DNA of 64,000 nucleotides from Plumapathes pennacea (GCA_964036295.1 OZ038465.1:27004870-27068869), one strand, 5' to 3'. Positions 35,501 through 50,240 are shown, counted from the stretch's first letter. Numbers and translations are program-made. The notes: generated from the sequence alone by a model not told the origin.

Positions 35501-38500
35501 GTTTTAATTAGACAATGATTTGCTGTAATTTCTCACGACGCATGGCCTAAAAGTTTCCAAAAGTTATGCAAAACGCGTAGGAATAGTCCCAGCATAATTT
35601 CCTGAAAGTTTCATGCGATTCGGAGAAGGTCGAAAAATCTTGGAATTTTGACAAAAACGTAAGGCTATAGCCCAGGGTTTTGGGCCGATTTTGGCCAAAA
35701 ATTGAAAACTCTTGAAACTTTCAGGAAACCTTCCTGGGACTATAAGAAGACATTCTGCAATACATTTGCGTGATCTATCTTCATCCGTTGGTGAGATATA
35801 GCAATAAAATGGCTTAGAACTTTGAAAAGCGCGACGTTTTAATTAGACGATGATTTGCTCTAATTTCTCACGACGCGTGGCCTAAAAGTTTACAAAAACT
35901 ATGCAAAACGCGTCGGAATAGTCCCAGCAACATTTCCTGAAAGTTTCATGCGATTCGGAGAAGGTCGAAAAATCTTGGAATTTTGACAAAAACGTAAGGC
36001 TATAGCCCAGGGTTTTTGGCCGATTTTGGCCAAAAATTGAAAACTCTTGAAACTTTCAGGAAACCTTCCTGGGACTATAAGAAGACATTCTGCAATACAT
36101 TTGCGTGATCTATAGTCGTCTGTTTGTGAGATATAGCAATAAAATGGCTTAGAACTTTGAAAAGCGCGACGTTTTAATTAGACGATGATTTGCTGTAATT
36201 TCTCACGACGCACGGCCTGAAAGTTTACAAAAACTATGCAAAACGCGTCGAAATAGTCCCAGCAACATTTCCTGAAAATTTCATGCGATTCGGAGAAGGT
36301 CGAAAAATCTTGGAATTTTGACAAAAACGTAAGGCTATAGCCCAGGGTTTTTGGCCAATTTTGGCCAAAAATTGAAAACTCTTGAAACTTTCAGGAAACC
36401 TTCCTGGGACTATAAGAAGACATTCTGCAATACATTTGCGTGATCTATAGTCGTCTGTTTCTGAGATATAGCAATAAAATGGCTTAGAACTTTGAAAAGC
36501 GCGACGTTTTAATTAGACGATGATTTGCTCTAATTTCTCACGACGCGTGGCCTAAAAGTTTACAAAAACTATGCAAAACGCGTCGGAATAGTCCCAGCAA
36601 CATTTCCTGAAAGTTTCATGCGATTCGGAGAAGGTCGAAAAATCTTGGAATTTTCACAAAAACGTAAGGCTATAGCCCAGGGTTTTTGGCCGATTTTGGC
36701 CAAAAATTGAAAACTCTTGAAACTTTCAGGAAACCTTCCTGGGACTATAAGAAGACATTCTGCAATACATTTGCGTGATCTATCGTCATCCGTTGGTAAG
36801 ATATAGCAATGAAATGGCTTAGAACTTTGAAAAGCGCGACGTTTTAATTAGACGATGATTTGCTGTAATTTCTCACGACGCATGGCCTAAAAGTTTCCAA
36901 AAGTTATGCAAAACGCGCAGGAATAGTCCCAGCATAATTTCCTGAAAGTTTCATGCGATTCGGAGAAGGTCGAAAAATCTTGGAATTTTGACAAAAACGT
37001 AAGGCTATAGCCCAGGGTTTTCGGCCGATTTTGGCCAAAAATTGAAAACTCTTGAAACTTTCAGGAAACCTTCCTGGGACTATAAGAAGACATTCTCCAA
37101 TTCATTTGCGTGATCTATCTTCATCCGTTGATGAGATATAGCAATAAAATGGCTTAGAACTTTGAAAAGCGTGACGTTCTAATTAGACGATGATTTGCTC
37201 TAATTACTCACGACGCGTGGCCTAAAAGTTTACAAAAACTATGCAAAACGCGTCGGAATAGTCCCAGCAACATTTCCTGAAAGTTTCATGCGATTCGGAG
37301 AAGGTCGAAAAATCTTGGAATTTTGACAAAAACGTAAGGCTATAGCCCAGGGTTTTTGGCCAATTTTGGCCAAAAATTGAAAACTCTTGAAACTTTCAGG
37401 AAACCTTCCTGGGACTATAAGAAGACATTCTGCAATACATTTGCGTGATCTATCGTCAACCGTTGGTAAGATATAGCAATGAAATGGCTTAGAACTTTGA
37501 AAAGCGCGACGTTTTAATTAGACGATGATTTGCTGTAATTTCTCACGACGCATGGCCTAAAAGTTTACAAAAACTATGCAAAACGCGTCGGAATAGTCCC
37601 AGCAACATTTCCTGAAAGTTTCATGCGATTCGGAGAAGGTCGAAAAATCTTGGAATTTTGACAAAAACGTAAGGCTATAGCCCAGGGTTTTGGGCCGATT
37701 TTGGCCAAAAATTGAAAACTCTTGAAACTTTCAGGAAACCTTCCTGGGACTATAAGAAGACATTCTGCAATACATTTGCGTGATATATCGTCATCCGTTG
37801 GTGAGATATAGCAATGAAATGGCTTAGAACTTTGAAAAGCGCGACGTTTTAATTAGACAATGATTTGCTGTAATTTCTCACGATGCGTGGCCTAAAAGTT
37901 TCCAAAAGTTATGCAAAACGCGTAGGAATAGTCCCAGCAACATTTCCTGAAAGTTTCATGCGATTCGGAGAAGGTCGAAAAATCTTGGAATTTTGACAAA
38001 AACGTAAGGCTATAGCCCAGGGTTTTGGGCCGATTTTGGCCAAAAATTGAAAACTCTTGAAACTTTCAGGAAACCTTCCTGGGACTATAAGAAGACATTC
38101 TGCAATACATTTGCGTGATCTATCGTCAACCGTTGGTAAGATATAGCAATGAAATGGCTTAGAACTTTGAAAAGCGCGACGTTTTAATTAGACGATGATT
38201 TGCTGTAATTTCTCACGACGCATGGCCTAAAAGTTTACAAAAACTATGCAAAACGCGTCGGAATAGTCCCAGCAACATTTCCTGAAAGTTTCATGCGATT
38301 CGGAGAAGGTCGAAAAATCTTGGAATTTTGACAAAAACGTAAGGCTATAGCCCAGGGTTTTTGGCCAATTTTGGCCAAAAATTGAAAACTCTTGAAACTT
38401 TCAGGAAACCTTCCTGGGACTATAAGAAGACATTCTGCAATACATTTGCGTGATCTATCGTCAACCGTTGGTAAGATATAGCAATGAAATGGCTTAGAAC

Positions 38501-39855
38501 TTTGAAAAGCGCGACGTTTTAATTAGACGATGATTTGCTGTAATTTCTCACGACGCATGGCCTAAAAGTTTACAAAAACTATGCAAAACGCGTCGGAATA
38601 GTCCCAGCAACATTTCCTGAAAGTTTCATGCGATTCGGAGAAGGTCGAAAAATCTTGGAATTTTGACAAAAACGTAAGGCTATAGCCCAGGGTTTTGGGC
38701 CGATTTTGGCCAAAAATTGAAAACTCTTGAAACTTTCAGGAAACCTTCCTGGGACTATAAGAAGACATTCTGCAATACATTTGCGTGATATATCGTCATC
38801 CGTTGGTGAGATATAGCAATGAAATGGCTTAGAACTTTGAAAAGCGCGACGTTTTAATTAGACAATGATTTGCTGTAATTTCTCACGATGCGTGGCCTAA
38901 AAGTTTCCAAAAGTTATGCAAAACGCGTAGGAATAGTCCCAGCAACATTTCCTGAAAGTTTCATGCGATTCGGAGAAGGTCGAAAAATCTTGGAATTTTG
39001 ACAAAAACGTAAGGCTATAGCCCAGGGTTTTGGGCCGATTTTGGCCAAAAATTGAAAACTCTTGAAACTTTCAGGAAACCTTCCTGGGACTATAAGAAGA
39101 CATTCTGCAATACATTTGCGTGATCTATCGTCAACCGTTGGTAAGATATAGCAATGAAATGGCTTAGAACTTTGAAAAGCGCGACGTTTTAATTAGACGA
39201 TGATTTGCTGTAATTTCTCACGACGCATGGCCTAAAAGTTTACAAAAACTATGCAAAACGCGTCGGAATAGTCCCAGCAACATTTCCTGAAAGTTTCATG
39301 CGATTCGGAGAAGGTCGAAAAATCTTGGAATTTTGACAAAAACGTAAGGCTATAGCCCAGGGTTTTGGGCCGATTTTGGCCAAAAATTGAAAACTCTTGA
39401 AACTTTCAGGAAACCTTCCTGGGACTATAAGAAGACATTCTGCAATACATTTGCGTGATCTATCGTCATCCGTTGGTGAGATATAGCAATGAAATGGCTT
39501 AGAACTTTGAAAAGCGCGACGTTTTAATTAGACGATGATTTGCTGTAATTTCTCACGATGCGTGGCCTAAAAGTTTACAAAAACTATGCAAAACGCGTCG
39601 GAATAGTCCCAGCAACATTTCCTGAAAGTTTCAAGCGATTCGGAGATGGTCGAAAAATCTTGGAATTTTGACAAAAACGTAAGGCTATAGCCCAGGGTTT
39701 TTGGCCGATTTTGGCCAAAAATTGAAAACTCTTGAAACTTTCAGGAAACCTTCCTGGGACTATAAGAAGACATTCTGCAATACATTTGCGTGATCTATCG
39801 TCATCCGTTGGTAAGATATAGCAATGAAATGGCTTAGAACTTTGAAAAGCGCGAC
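35501..39855. repeat. HOR copy with deletion and internal triplet duplication (monomers 107-119)
   Basis: Order: A/C chimera, D1 E D2 A B2 F G, F/B2 chimera, F G F H. The first monomer (35501) starts 'gacaatg', is A-like in the middle (agcataa) and ends like C (ggg, cttcatccgttggtgag), so B1 and most of C have been removed. A three-monomer block (B2-type end, F, G) is repeated at a 1,005-bp offset. Its junction lies inside monomer 115 (38181-38515), F at the front and B2 (ggccaatt, gtcaaccg) at the back. Confidence 0.82.
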
Positions 39856-42800
39856 GTTTTAATTAGACGATGATTTGCTGTAATTTCTCACGACGCATGG
39901 CCTAAAAGTTTCCAAAAGTTATGCAAAACGCGTAGGAATAGTCCCAGCATAATTTCCTGAAAGTTTCATGCGATTCGGAGAAGGTCGAAAAATCTTGGAA
40001 TTTTGACAAAAACGTAAGGCTATAGCCCAGGGTTTTGGGCCGATTTTGGCCAAAAATTGAAAACTCTTGAAACTTTCAGGAAACCTTCCTGGGACTATAA
40101 GAAGACATTCTCCAATTCATTTGCGTGATCTATCTTCATCCGTTGATGAGATATAGCAATAAAATGGCTTAGAACTTTGAAAAGCGTGACGTTCTAATTA
40201 GACGATGATTTGCTCTAATTACTCACGACGCGTGGCCTAAAAGTTTACAAAAACTATGCAAAACGCGTCGGAATAGTCCCAGCAACATTTCCTGAAAGTT
40301 TCATGCGATTCGGAGAAGGTCGAAAAATCTTGGAATTTTGACAAAAACGTAAGGCTATAGCCCAGGGTTTTTGGCCGATTTTGGCCAAAAATTGACAACT
40401 CTTGAAACTTTCAGGAAACCTTCCTGGGACTATAAGAAGACATTCTGCAATACATTTGCGTGATCTATCTTCATCCGTTGGTGAGATATAGCAATGAAAT
40501 GGCTTAGAACTTTGAAAAGCGCGACGTTTTAATTAGACGATGATTTGCTGTAATTTCTCACGATGCGTGGCCTAAAAGTTTACAAAAACTATGCAAAACG
40601 CGTCGGAATAGTCCCAGCAACATTTCCTGAAAGTTTCATGCGATTCGGAGATGGTCGAAAAATCTTGGAATTTTGACAAAAACGTAAGGCTATAGCCCAG
40701 GGTTTTGGGCCGATTTTGGCCAAAAATTGAAAACTCTTGAAACTTTCAGGAAACCTTCCTGGGACTATAAGAAGACATTCTGCAATACATTTGCGTGATC
40801 TATCTTCATCCGTTGGTGAGATATAGCAATAAAATGGCTTAGAACTTTGAAAAGCGCGACGTTTTAATTAGACGATGATTTGCTCTAATTTCTCACGACG
40901 CGTGGCCTAAAAGTTTACAAAAACTATGCAAAACGCGTCGGAATAGTCCCAGCAACATTTCCTGAAAGTTTCATGCGATTCGGAGAAGGTCGAAAAATCT
41001 TGGAATTTTGACAAAAACGTAAGGCTATAGCCCAGGGTTTTTGGCCGATTTTGGCCAAAAATTGAAAACTCTTGAAACTTTCAGGAAACCTTCCTGGGAC
41101 TATAAGAAGACATTCTGCAATACATTTGCGTGATCTATAGTCGTCTGTTTGTGAGATATAGCAATAAAATGGCTTAGAACTTTGAAAAGCGCGACGTTTT
41201 AATTAGACGATGATTTGCTGTAATTTCTCACGACGCACGGCCTGAAAGTTTACAAAAACTATGCAAAACGCGTCGAAATAGTCCCAGCAACATTTCCTGA
41301 AAATTTCATGCGATTCGGAGAAGGTCGAAAAATCTTGGAATTTTGACAAAAACGTAAGGCTATAGCCCAGGGTTTTTGGCCAATTTTGGCCAAAAATTGA
41401 AAACTCTTGAAACTTTCAGGAAACCTTCCTGGGACTATAAGAAGACATTCTGCAATACATTTGCGTGATCTATAGTCGTCTGTTTCTGAGATATAGCAAT
41501 AAAATGGCTTAGAACTTTGAAAAGCGCGACGTTTTAATTAGACGATGATTTGCTCTAACTTCTCACGACGCGTGGCCTAAAAGTTTACAAAAACTATGCA
41601 AAACGCGTCGGAATAGTCCCAGCAACATTTCCTGAAAGTTTCATGCGATTCGGAGAAGGTCGAAAAATCTTGGAATTTTCACAAAAACGTAAGGCTATAG
41701 CCCAGGGTTTTTGGCCGATTTTGGCCAAAAATTGAAAACTCTTGAAACTTTCAGGAAACCTTCCTGGGACTATAAGAAGACATTCTGCAATACATTTGCG
41801 TGATCTATCGTCATCCGTTGGTGAGATATAGCAATGAAATGGCTTAGAACTTTGAAAAGCGCGACGTTTTAATTAGACGATGATTTGCTGTAATTTCTCA
41901 CGACGCATGGCCTAAAAGTTTCCAAAAGTTATGCAAAACGCGTAGGAATAGTCCCAGCAACATTTCCTGAAAGTTTCATGCGATTCGGAGAAGGTCGAAA
42001 AATCTTGGAATTTTGACAAAAACGTAAGGCTATAGCCCAGGGTTTTTGGCCGATTTTGGCCAAAAATTGAAAACTCTTGAAACTTTCAGGAAACCTTCCT
42101 GGGACTATAAGAAGACATTCTGCAATACATTTGCGTGATCTATCGTCAACCGTTGGTAAGATATAGCAATGAAATGGCTTAGAACTTTGAAAAGCGCGAC
42201 GTTTTAATTAGACGATGATTTGCTGTAATTTCTCACGACGCATGGCCTAAAAGTTTACAAAAACTATGCAAAACGCGTCGGAATAGTCCCAGCAACATTT
42301 CCTGAAAGTTTCATGCGATTCGGAGAAGGTCGAAAAATCTTGGAATTTTGACAAAAACGTAAGGCTATAGCCCAGGGTTTTGGGCTGATTTTGGCCAAAA
42401 ATTGAAAACTCTTGAAACTTTCAGGAAACCTTCCTGGGACTATAAGAAGACATTCTGCAATACATTTGCGTGATCTATCGTCATCCGTTGGTGAGATATA
42501 GCAATGAAATGGCTTAGAACTTTGAAAAGCGCGACGTTTTAATTAGACGATGATTTGCTGTAATTTCTCACGATGCGTGGCCTAAAAGTTTACAAAAACT
42601 ATGCAAAACGCGTCGGAATAGTCCCAGCAACATTTCCTGAAAGTTTCAAGCGATTCGGAGATGGTCGAAAAATCTTGGAATTTTGACAAAAACGTAAGGC
42701 TATAGCCCAGGGTTTTTGGCCGATTTTGGCCAAAAATTGAAAACTCTTGAAACTTTCAGGAAACCTTCCTGGGACTATAAGAAGACATTCTGCAATACAT

Positions 42801-42870
42801 TTGCGTGATCTATCGTCATCCGTTGGTAAGATATAGCAATGAAATGGCTTAGAACTTTGAAAAGCGCGAC
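39856..42870. repeat. 9-monomer HOR variant, copy 2: A B1 C D1 E D3 I F H
   Basis: Same order as 26459-29472, 3,015 bp, with the private 'gggctgat' in F near 42385. A (39856) has the ggg form in place of cgg, and B1 (40191) keeps the full 'gacaaaaacg', which explains the extra base. D3 at 41531 has 'gctctaactt'. Confidence 0.83.
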
Positions 42871-45550
42871 GTTTTAATTAGACGATGATTTGCTGTAATT
42901 TCTCACGACGCATGGCCTAAAAGTTTCCAAAAGTTATGCAAAACGCGTAGGAATAGTCCCAGCATAATTTCCTGAAAGTTTCATGCGATTCGGAGAAGGT
43001 CGAAAAATCTTGGAATTTTGACAAAAACGTAAGGCTATAGCCCAGGGTTTTCGGCCGATTTTGGCCAAAAATTGAAAACTCTTGAAACTTTCAGGAAACC
43101 TTCCTGGGACTATAAGAAGACATTCTCCAATTCATTTGCGTGATCTATCTTCATCCGTTGATGAGATATAGCAATAAAATGGCTTAGAACTTTGAAAAGC
43201 GTGACGTTCTAATTAGACGATGATTTGCTCTAATTACTCACGACGCGTGGCCTAAAAGTTTACAAAAACTATGCAAAACGCGTCGGAATAGTCCCAGCAA
43301 CATTTCCTGAAAGTTTCATGCGATTCGGAGAAGGTCGAAAAATCTTGGAATTTTGACAAAAACGTAAGGCTATAGCCCAGGGTTTTTGGCCGATTTTGGC
43401 CAAAAATTGACAACTCTTGAAACTTTCAGGAAACCTTCCTGGGACTATAAGAAGACATTCTGCAATACATTTGCGTGATCTATCTTCATCCGTTGGTGAG
43501 ATATAGCAATGAAATGGCTTAGAACTTTGAAAAGCGCGACGTTTTAATTAGACGATGATTTGCTGTAATTTCTCACGATGCGTGGCCTAAAAGTTTACAA
43601 AAACTATGCAAAACGCGTCGGAATAGTCCCAGCAACATTTCCTGAAAGTTTCATGCGATTCGGAGATGGTCGAAAAATCTTGGAATTTTGACAAAAACGT
43701 AAGGCTATAGCCCAGGGTTTTGGGCCGATTTTGGCCAAAAATTGAAAACTCTTGAAACTTTCAGGAAACCTTCCTGGGACTATAAGAAGACATTCTGCAA
43801 TACATTTGCGTGATCTATCTTCATCCGTTGGTGAGATATAGCAATAAAATGGCTTAGAACTTTGAAAAGCGCGACGTTTTAATTAGACGATGATTTGCTC
43901 TAATTTCTCACGACGCGTGGCCTAAAAGTTTACAAAAACTATGCAAAACGCGTCGGAATAGTCCCAGCAACATTTCCTGAAAGTTTCATGCGATTCGGAG
44001 AAGGTCGAAAAATCTTGGAATTTTCACAAAAACGTAAGGCTATAGCCCAGGGTTTTTGGCCGATTTTGGCCAAAAATTGAAAACTCTTGAAACTTTCAGG
44101 AAACCTTCCTGGGACTATAAGAAGACATTCTGCAATACATTTGCGTGATCTATAGTCGTCTGTTTGTGAGATATAGCAATAAAATGGCTTAGAACTTTGA
44201 AAAGCGCGACGTTTTAATTAGACGATGATTTGCTGTAATTTCTCACGACGCATGGCCTAAAAGTTTCCAAAAGTTATGCAAAACGCGCAGGAATAGTCCT
44301 AGCATAATTTCCTGAAAGTTTCATGCGATTCGGAGAAGGTCGAAAAATCTTGGAATTTTCACAAAAACGTAAGGCTATAGCCCAGGGTTTTCGGCCGATT
44401 TTGGCCAAAAATTGAAAACTCTTGAAACTTTCAGGAAACCTTCCTGGGACTATAAGAAGACATTCTCCAATTCATTTGCGTGATCTATCTTCATCCGTTG
44501 ATGAGATATAGCAATAAAATGGCTTAGAACTTTGAAAAGCGTGACGTTCTAATTAGACGATGATTTGCTCTAATTACTCACGACGCGTGGCCTAAAAGTT
44601 TACAAAAACTATGCAAAACGCGTCGGAATAGTCCCAGCAACATTTCCTGAAAGTTTCATGCGATTCGGAGAAGGTCGAAAAATCTTGGAATTTTGACAAA
44701 AACGTAAGGCTATAGCCCAGGGTTTTTGGCCAATTTTGGCCAAAAATTGAAAACTCTTGAAACTTTCAGGAAACCTTCCTGGGACTATAAGAAGACATTC
44801 TGCAATACATTTGCGTGATCTATCGTCAACCGTTGGTAAGATATAGCAATGAAATGGCTTAGAACTTTGAAAAGCGCGACGTTTTAATTAGACGATGATT
44901 TGCTGTAATTTCTCACGACGCATGGCCTAAAAGTTTACAAAAACTATGCAAAACGCGTCGGAATAGTCCCAGCAACATTTCCTGAAAGTTTCATGCGATT
45001 CGGAGAAGGTCGAAAAATCTTGGAATTTTGACAAAAACGTAAGGCTATAGCCCAGGGTTTTGGGCCGATTTTGGCCAAAAATTGAAAACTCTTGAAACTT
45101 TCAGGAAACCTTCCTGGGACTATAAGAAGACATTCTGCAATACATTTGCGTGATCTATCGTCATCCGTTGGTGAGATATAGCAATGAAATGGCTTAGAAC
45201 TTTGAAAAGCGCGACGTTTTAATTAGACAATGATTTGCTGTAATTTCTCACGATGCGTGGCCTAAAAGTTTCCAAAAGTTATGCAAAACGCGTAGGAATA
45301 GTCCCAGCAACATTTCCTGAAAGTTTCATGCGATTCGGAGAAGGTCGAAAAATCTTGGAATTTTGACAAAAACGTAAGGCTATAGCCCAGGGTTTTGGGC
45401 CGATTTTGGCCAAAAATTGAAAACTCTTGAAACTTTCAGGAAACCTTCCTGGGACTATAAGAAGACATTCTGCAATACATTTGCGTGATCTATCGTCATC
45501 CGTTGGTGAGATATAGCAATGAAATGGCTTAGAACTTTGAAAAGCGCGAC
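42871..45550. repeat. HOR segment A B1 C D1 A B2 F G (monomers 129-136)
   Basis: Canonical order with E and D2 missing between D1 and the second A. A at 44211 reads 'gtcctagcat' in place of 'gtcccagcat' and keeps 'ttttcac'. G at 45216 ends 'gtcatccgttggtgag' rather than 'gtcaaccgttggtaag', leading into the I J K E block. Confidence 0.8.
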
Positions 45551-46890
45551 GTTTTAATTAGACGATGATTTGCTGTAATTTCTCACGACGCATGGCCTAA
45601 AAGTTTCCAAAAGTTATGCAAAACGCGTAGGAATAGTCCCAGCAACATTTCCTGAAAGTTTCATGCGATTCGGAGAAGGTCGAAAAATCTTGGAATTTTG
45701 ACAAAAACGTAAGGCTATAGCCCAGGGTTTTTGGCCGATTTTGGCCAAAAATTGAAAACTCTTGAAACTTTCAGGAAACCTTCCTGGGACTATAAGAAGA
45801 CATTCTGCAATACATTTGCGTGATCTATAGTCGTCTGTTTCTGAGATATAGCAATAAAATGGCTTAGAACTTTGAAAAGCGCGACGTTTTAATTAGAGAA
45901 TGATTTGCTGTAATTTCTCACGACGCGTGGCATAAAAGTTTACAAAAAATATACAAAACGCGTCGAAATAGTCCCAGCAACATTTCCTGAAAGTTTCAAG
46001 CGATTCCGAGAAGGTCGAAAAATCTTGGAATTTTGACAAAAACGTAAGGCTATAGCCCAGGGTTTTTGGCCGATTTTGGCCAAAATTTGAAAACTCTTGA
46101 AACTTTCAGGAAACCTTCCTGGGACTATAAGAAGACATTCTGCAATACATTTGCGTGATCTATAGTCGTCTGTTTGTGAGATATAGCAATAAAATGGCTT
46201 AGAACTTTGAAAAGCGCGACGTTTTAATTAGACGATGATTTGCTCTAATTTCTCACGACGCGTGGCCTAAAAGTTTACAAAAACTATGCAAAACGCGTCG
46301 GAATAGTCCCAGCAACATTTCCTGAAAGTTTCATGCGATTCGGAGAAGGTCGAAAAATCTTGGAATTTTGACAAAAGCGTAAGGCTATAGCCCAGGGTTT
46401 TTGGCCGATTTTGGCCAAAAATTGAAAACTCTTGAAACTTTCAGGAAACCTTCCTGGGACTATAAGAAGACATTCTGCAATACATTTGCGTGATCTATAG
46501 TCGTCTGTTTGTGAGATATAGCAATAAAATGGCTTAGAACTTTGAAAAGCGCGACGTTTTAATTAGACGATGACTTGCTGTAATTTCTCACGACGCACGG
46601 CCTGAAAGTTTACAAAAACTATGCAAAACGCGTCGAAATAGTCCCAGCAACATTTCCTGAAAATTTCATGCGATTCGGAGAAGGTCGAAAAATCTTGGAA
46701 TTTTGACAAAAACGTAAGGCTATAGCCCAGGGTTTTTGGCCAATTTTGGCCAAAAATTGAAAACTCTTGAAACTTTCAGGAAACCTTCCTGGGACTATAA
46801 GAAGACATTCTGCAATACATTTGCGTGATCTATCTTCATCAGTTGGTGAGATATAGCAATAAAATGGCTTAGAACTTTGAAAAGCGCGAC
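45551..46890. repeat. I J K E block inside the core, copy 1
   Basis: I (45551) ends 'gtcgtctgtttctgag'. J (45886) has agagaatg, atacaaaa, attccgag and aaaatttg. K (46221) has acaaaagcg. E (46556) has the private 'gatgacttg' and ends 'cttcatcagttgg'. J and K otherwise belong to the older left-hand hexamer. The block recurs at 54260-55598, including 'gatgacttg', so the two share a recent origin. Confidence 0.82.
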
Positions 46891-49800
46891 GTTTTAATTA
46901 GACGATGATTTGCTGTAATTTCTCACGATGCGTGGCCTAAAAGTTTACAAAAACTATGCAAAACGCGTCGGAATAGTCCCAGCAACATTTCCTGAAAGTT
47001 TCATGCGATTCGGAGATGGTCGAAAAATCTTGGAATTTTGACAAAAACGTAAGGCTATAGCCCAGGGTTTTGGGCCGATTTTGGCCAAAAATTGAAAACT
47101 CTTGAAACTTTCAGGAAACCTTCCTGGGACTATAAGAAGACATTCTGCAATACATTTACGTGATCTATCTTCATCCGTTGGTGAGATATAGCAATAAAAT
47201 GGCTTAGAACTTTGAAAAGCGCGACGTTTTAATTAGACGATGATTTGCTCTAATTTCTCACGACGCGTGGCCTAAAAGTTTACAAAAACTATGCAAAACG
47301 CGTCGGAATAGTCCCAGCAACATTTCCTGAAAGTTTCATGCGATTCGGAGAAGGTCGAAAAATCTTGGAATTTTGACAAAAACGTAAGGCTATAGCCCAG
47401 GGTTTTTGGCCGATTTTGGCCAAAAATTGAAAACTCTTGAAACTTTCAGGAAACCTTCCTGGGACTATAAGAAGACATTCTGCAATACATTTGCGTGATC
47501 TATAGTCGTCTGTTTGTGAGATATAGCAATAAAATGGCTTAGAACTTTGAAAAGCGCGACGTTTTAATTAGACGATGATTTGCTGTAATTTCTCACGACG
47601 CACGGCCTGAAAGTTTACAAAAACTATGCAAAACGCGTCGAAATAGTCCCAGCAACATTTCCTGAAAATTTCATGCGATTCGGAGAAGGTCGAAAAATCT
47701 TGGAATTTTGACAAAAACGTAAGGCTATAGCCCAGGGTTTTTGGCCAATTTTGGCCAAAAATTGAAAACTCTTGAAACTTTCAGGAAACCTTCCTGGGAC
47801 TATAAGAAGACATTCTGCAATACATTTGCGTGATCTATAGTCGTCTGTTTCTGAGATATAGCAATAAAATGGCTTAGAACTTTGAAAAGCGCGACGTTTT
47901 AATTAGACGATGATTTGCTCTAATTTCTAACGACGCGTGGCCTAAAAGTTTACAAAAACTATGCAAAACGCGTCGGAATAGTCCCAGCAACATTTCCTGA
48001 AAGTTTCATGCGATTCGGAGAAGGTCGAAAAATCTTGGAATTTTCACAAAAACGTAAGGCTATAGCCCAGGGTTTTTGGCCGATTTTGGCCAAAAATTGA
48101 AAACTCTTGAAACTTTCAGGAAACCTTCCTGGGACTATAAGAAGACATTCTGCAATACATTTGCGTGATCTATCGTCATCCGTTGGTAAGATATAGCAAT
48201 GAAATGGCTTAGAACTTTGAAAAGCGCGACGTTTTAATTAGACGATGATTTGCTGTAATTTCTCACGACGCATGGCCTAAAAGTTTCCAAAAGTTATGCA
48301 AAACGCGCAGGAATAGTCCCAGCATAATTTCCTGAAAGTTTCATGCGATTCGGAGAAGGTCGAAAAATCTTGGAATTTTGACAAAAACGTAAGGCTATAG
48401 CCCAGGGTTTTCGGCCGATTTTGGCCAAAAATTGAAAACTCTTGAAACTTTCAGGAAACCTTCCTGGGACTATAAGAAGACATTCTCCAATTCATTTGCG
48501 TGATCTATCTTCATCCGTTGATGAGATATAGCAATAAAATGGCTTAGAACTTTGAAAAGCGTGACGTTCTAATTAGACGATGATTTGCTCTAATTACTCA
48601 CGACGCGTGGCCTAAAAGTTTACAAAAACTATGCAAAACGCGTCGGAATAGTCCCAGCAACATTTCCTGAAAGTTTCATGCGATTCGGAGAAGGTCGAAA
48701 AATCTTGGAATTTTGACAAAAACGTAAGGCTATAGCCCAGGGTTTTTGGCCAATTTTGGCCAAAAATTGAAAACTCTTGAAACTTTCAGGAAACCTTCCT
48801 GGGACTATAAGAAGACATTCTGCAATACATTTGCGTGATCTATCGTCAACCGTTGGTAAGATATAGCAATGAAATGGCTTAGAACTTTGAAAAGCGCGAC
48901 GTTTTAATTAGACGATGATTTGCTGTAATTTCTCACGACGCATGGCCTAAAAGTTTACAAAAACTATGCAAAACGCGTCGGAATAGTCCCAGCAACATTT
49001 CCTGAAAGTTTCATGCGATTCGGAGAAGGTCGAAAAATCTTGGAATTTTGACAAAAACGTAAGGCTATAGCCCAGGGTTTTGGGCCGATTTTGGCCAAAA
49101 ATTGAAAACTCTTGAAACTTTCAGGAAACCTTCCTGGGACTATAAGAAGACATTCTGCAATACATTTGCGTGATATATCGTCATCCGTTGGTGAGATATA
49201 GCAATGAAATGGCTTAGAACTTTGAAAAGCGCGACGTTTTAATTAGACAATGATTTGCTGTAATTTCTCACGATGCGTGGCCTAAAAGTTTCCAAAAGTT
49301 ATGCAAAACGCGTAGGAATAGTCCCAGCAACATTTCCTGAAAGTTTCATGCGATTCGGAGAAGGTCGAAAAATCTTGGAATTTTGACAAAAACGTAAGGC
49401 TATAGCCCAGGGTTTTGGGCCGATTTTGGCCAAAAATTGAAAACTCTTGAAACTTTCAGGAAACCTTCCTGGGACTATAAGAAGACATTCTGCAATACAT
49501 TTGCGTGATCTATCGTCAACCGTTGGTAAGATATAGCAATGAAATGGCTTAGAACTTTGAAAAGCGCGACGTTTTAATTAGACGATGATTTGCTGTAATT
49601 TCTCACGACGCATGGCCTAAAAGTTTACAAAAACTATGCAAAACGCGTCGGAATAGTCCCAGCAACATTTCCTGAAAGTTTCATGCGATTCGGAGAAGGT
49701 CGAAAAATCTTGGAATTTTGACAAAAACGTAAGGCTATAGCCCAGGGTTTTGGGCCGATTTTGGCCAAAAATTGAAAACTCTTGAAACTTTCAGGAAACC

Positions 49801-50240
49801 TTGCTGGGACTATAAGAAGACATTCTGCAATACATTTGCGTGATCTATCGTCATCCGTTGGTGAGATATAGCAATGAAATGGCTTAGAACTTTGAAAAGC
49901 GCGACGTTTTAATTAGACGATGATTTGCTGTAATTTCTCACGATGCGTGGCCTAAAAGTTTACAAAAACTATGCAAAACGCGTCGGAATAGTCCCAGCAA
50001 CATTTCCTGAAAGTTTCAAGCGATTCGGAGATGGTCGAAAAATCTTGGAATTTTGACAAAAACGTAAGGCTATAGCCCAGGGTTTTTGGCCGATTTTGGC
50101 CAAAAATTGAAAACTCTTGAAACTTTCAGGAAACCTTCCTGGGACTATAAGAAGACATTCTGCAATACATTTGCGTGATCTATCGTCATCCGTTGGTAAG
50201 ATATAGCAATGAAATGGCTTAGAACTTTGAAAAGCGCGAC
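46891..50240. repeat. HOR segment C D1 E D2 A B2 F G F H (monomers 141-150)
   Basis: The canonical 12-mer without its leading A B1; the E monomer before it carries a B1-type tail, so the gap is explained by exchange inside monomer 140. Singletons: 'tttacgtg' in C, 'tctaacgacg' in D2 (47896) and 'accttgctgg' in F (49571). Confidence 0.82.
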
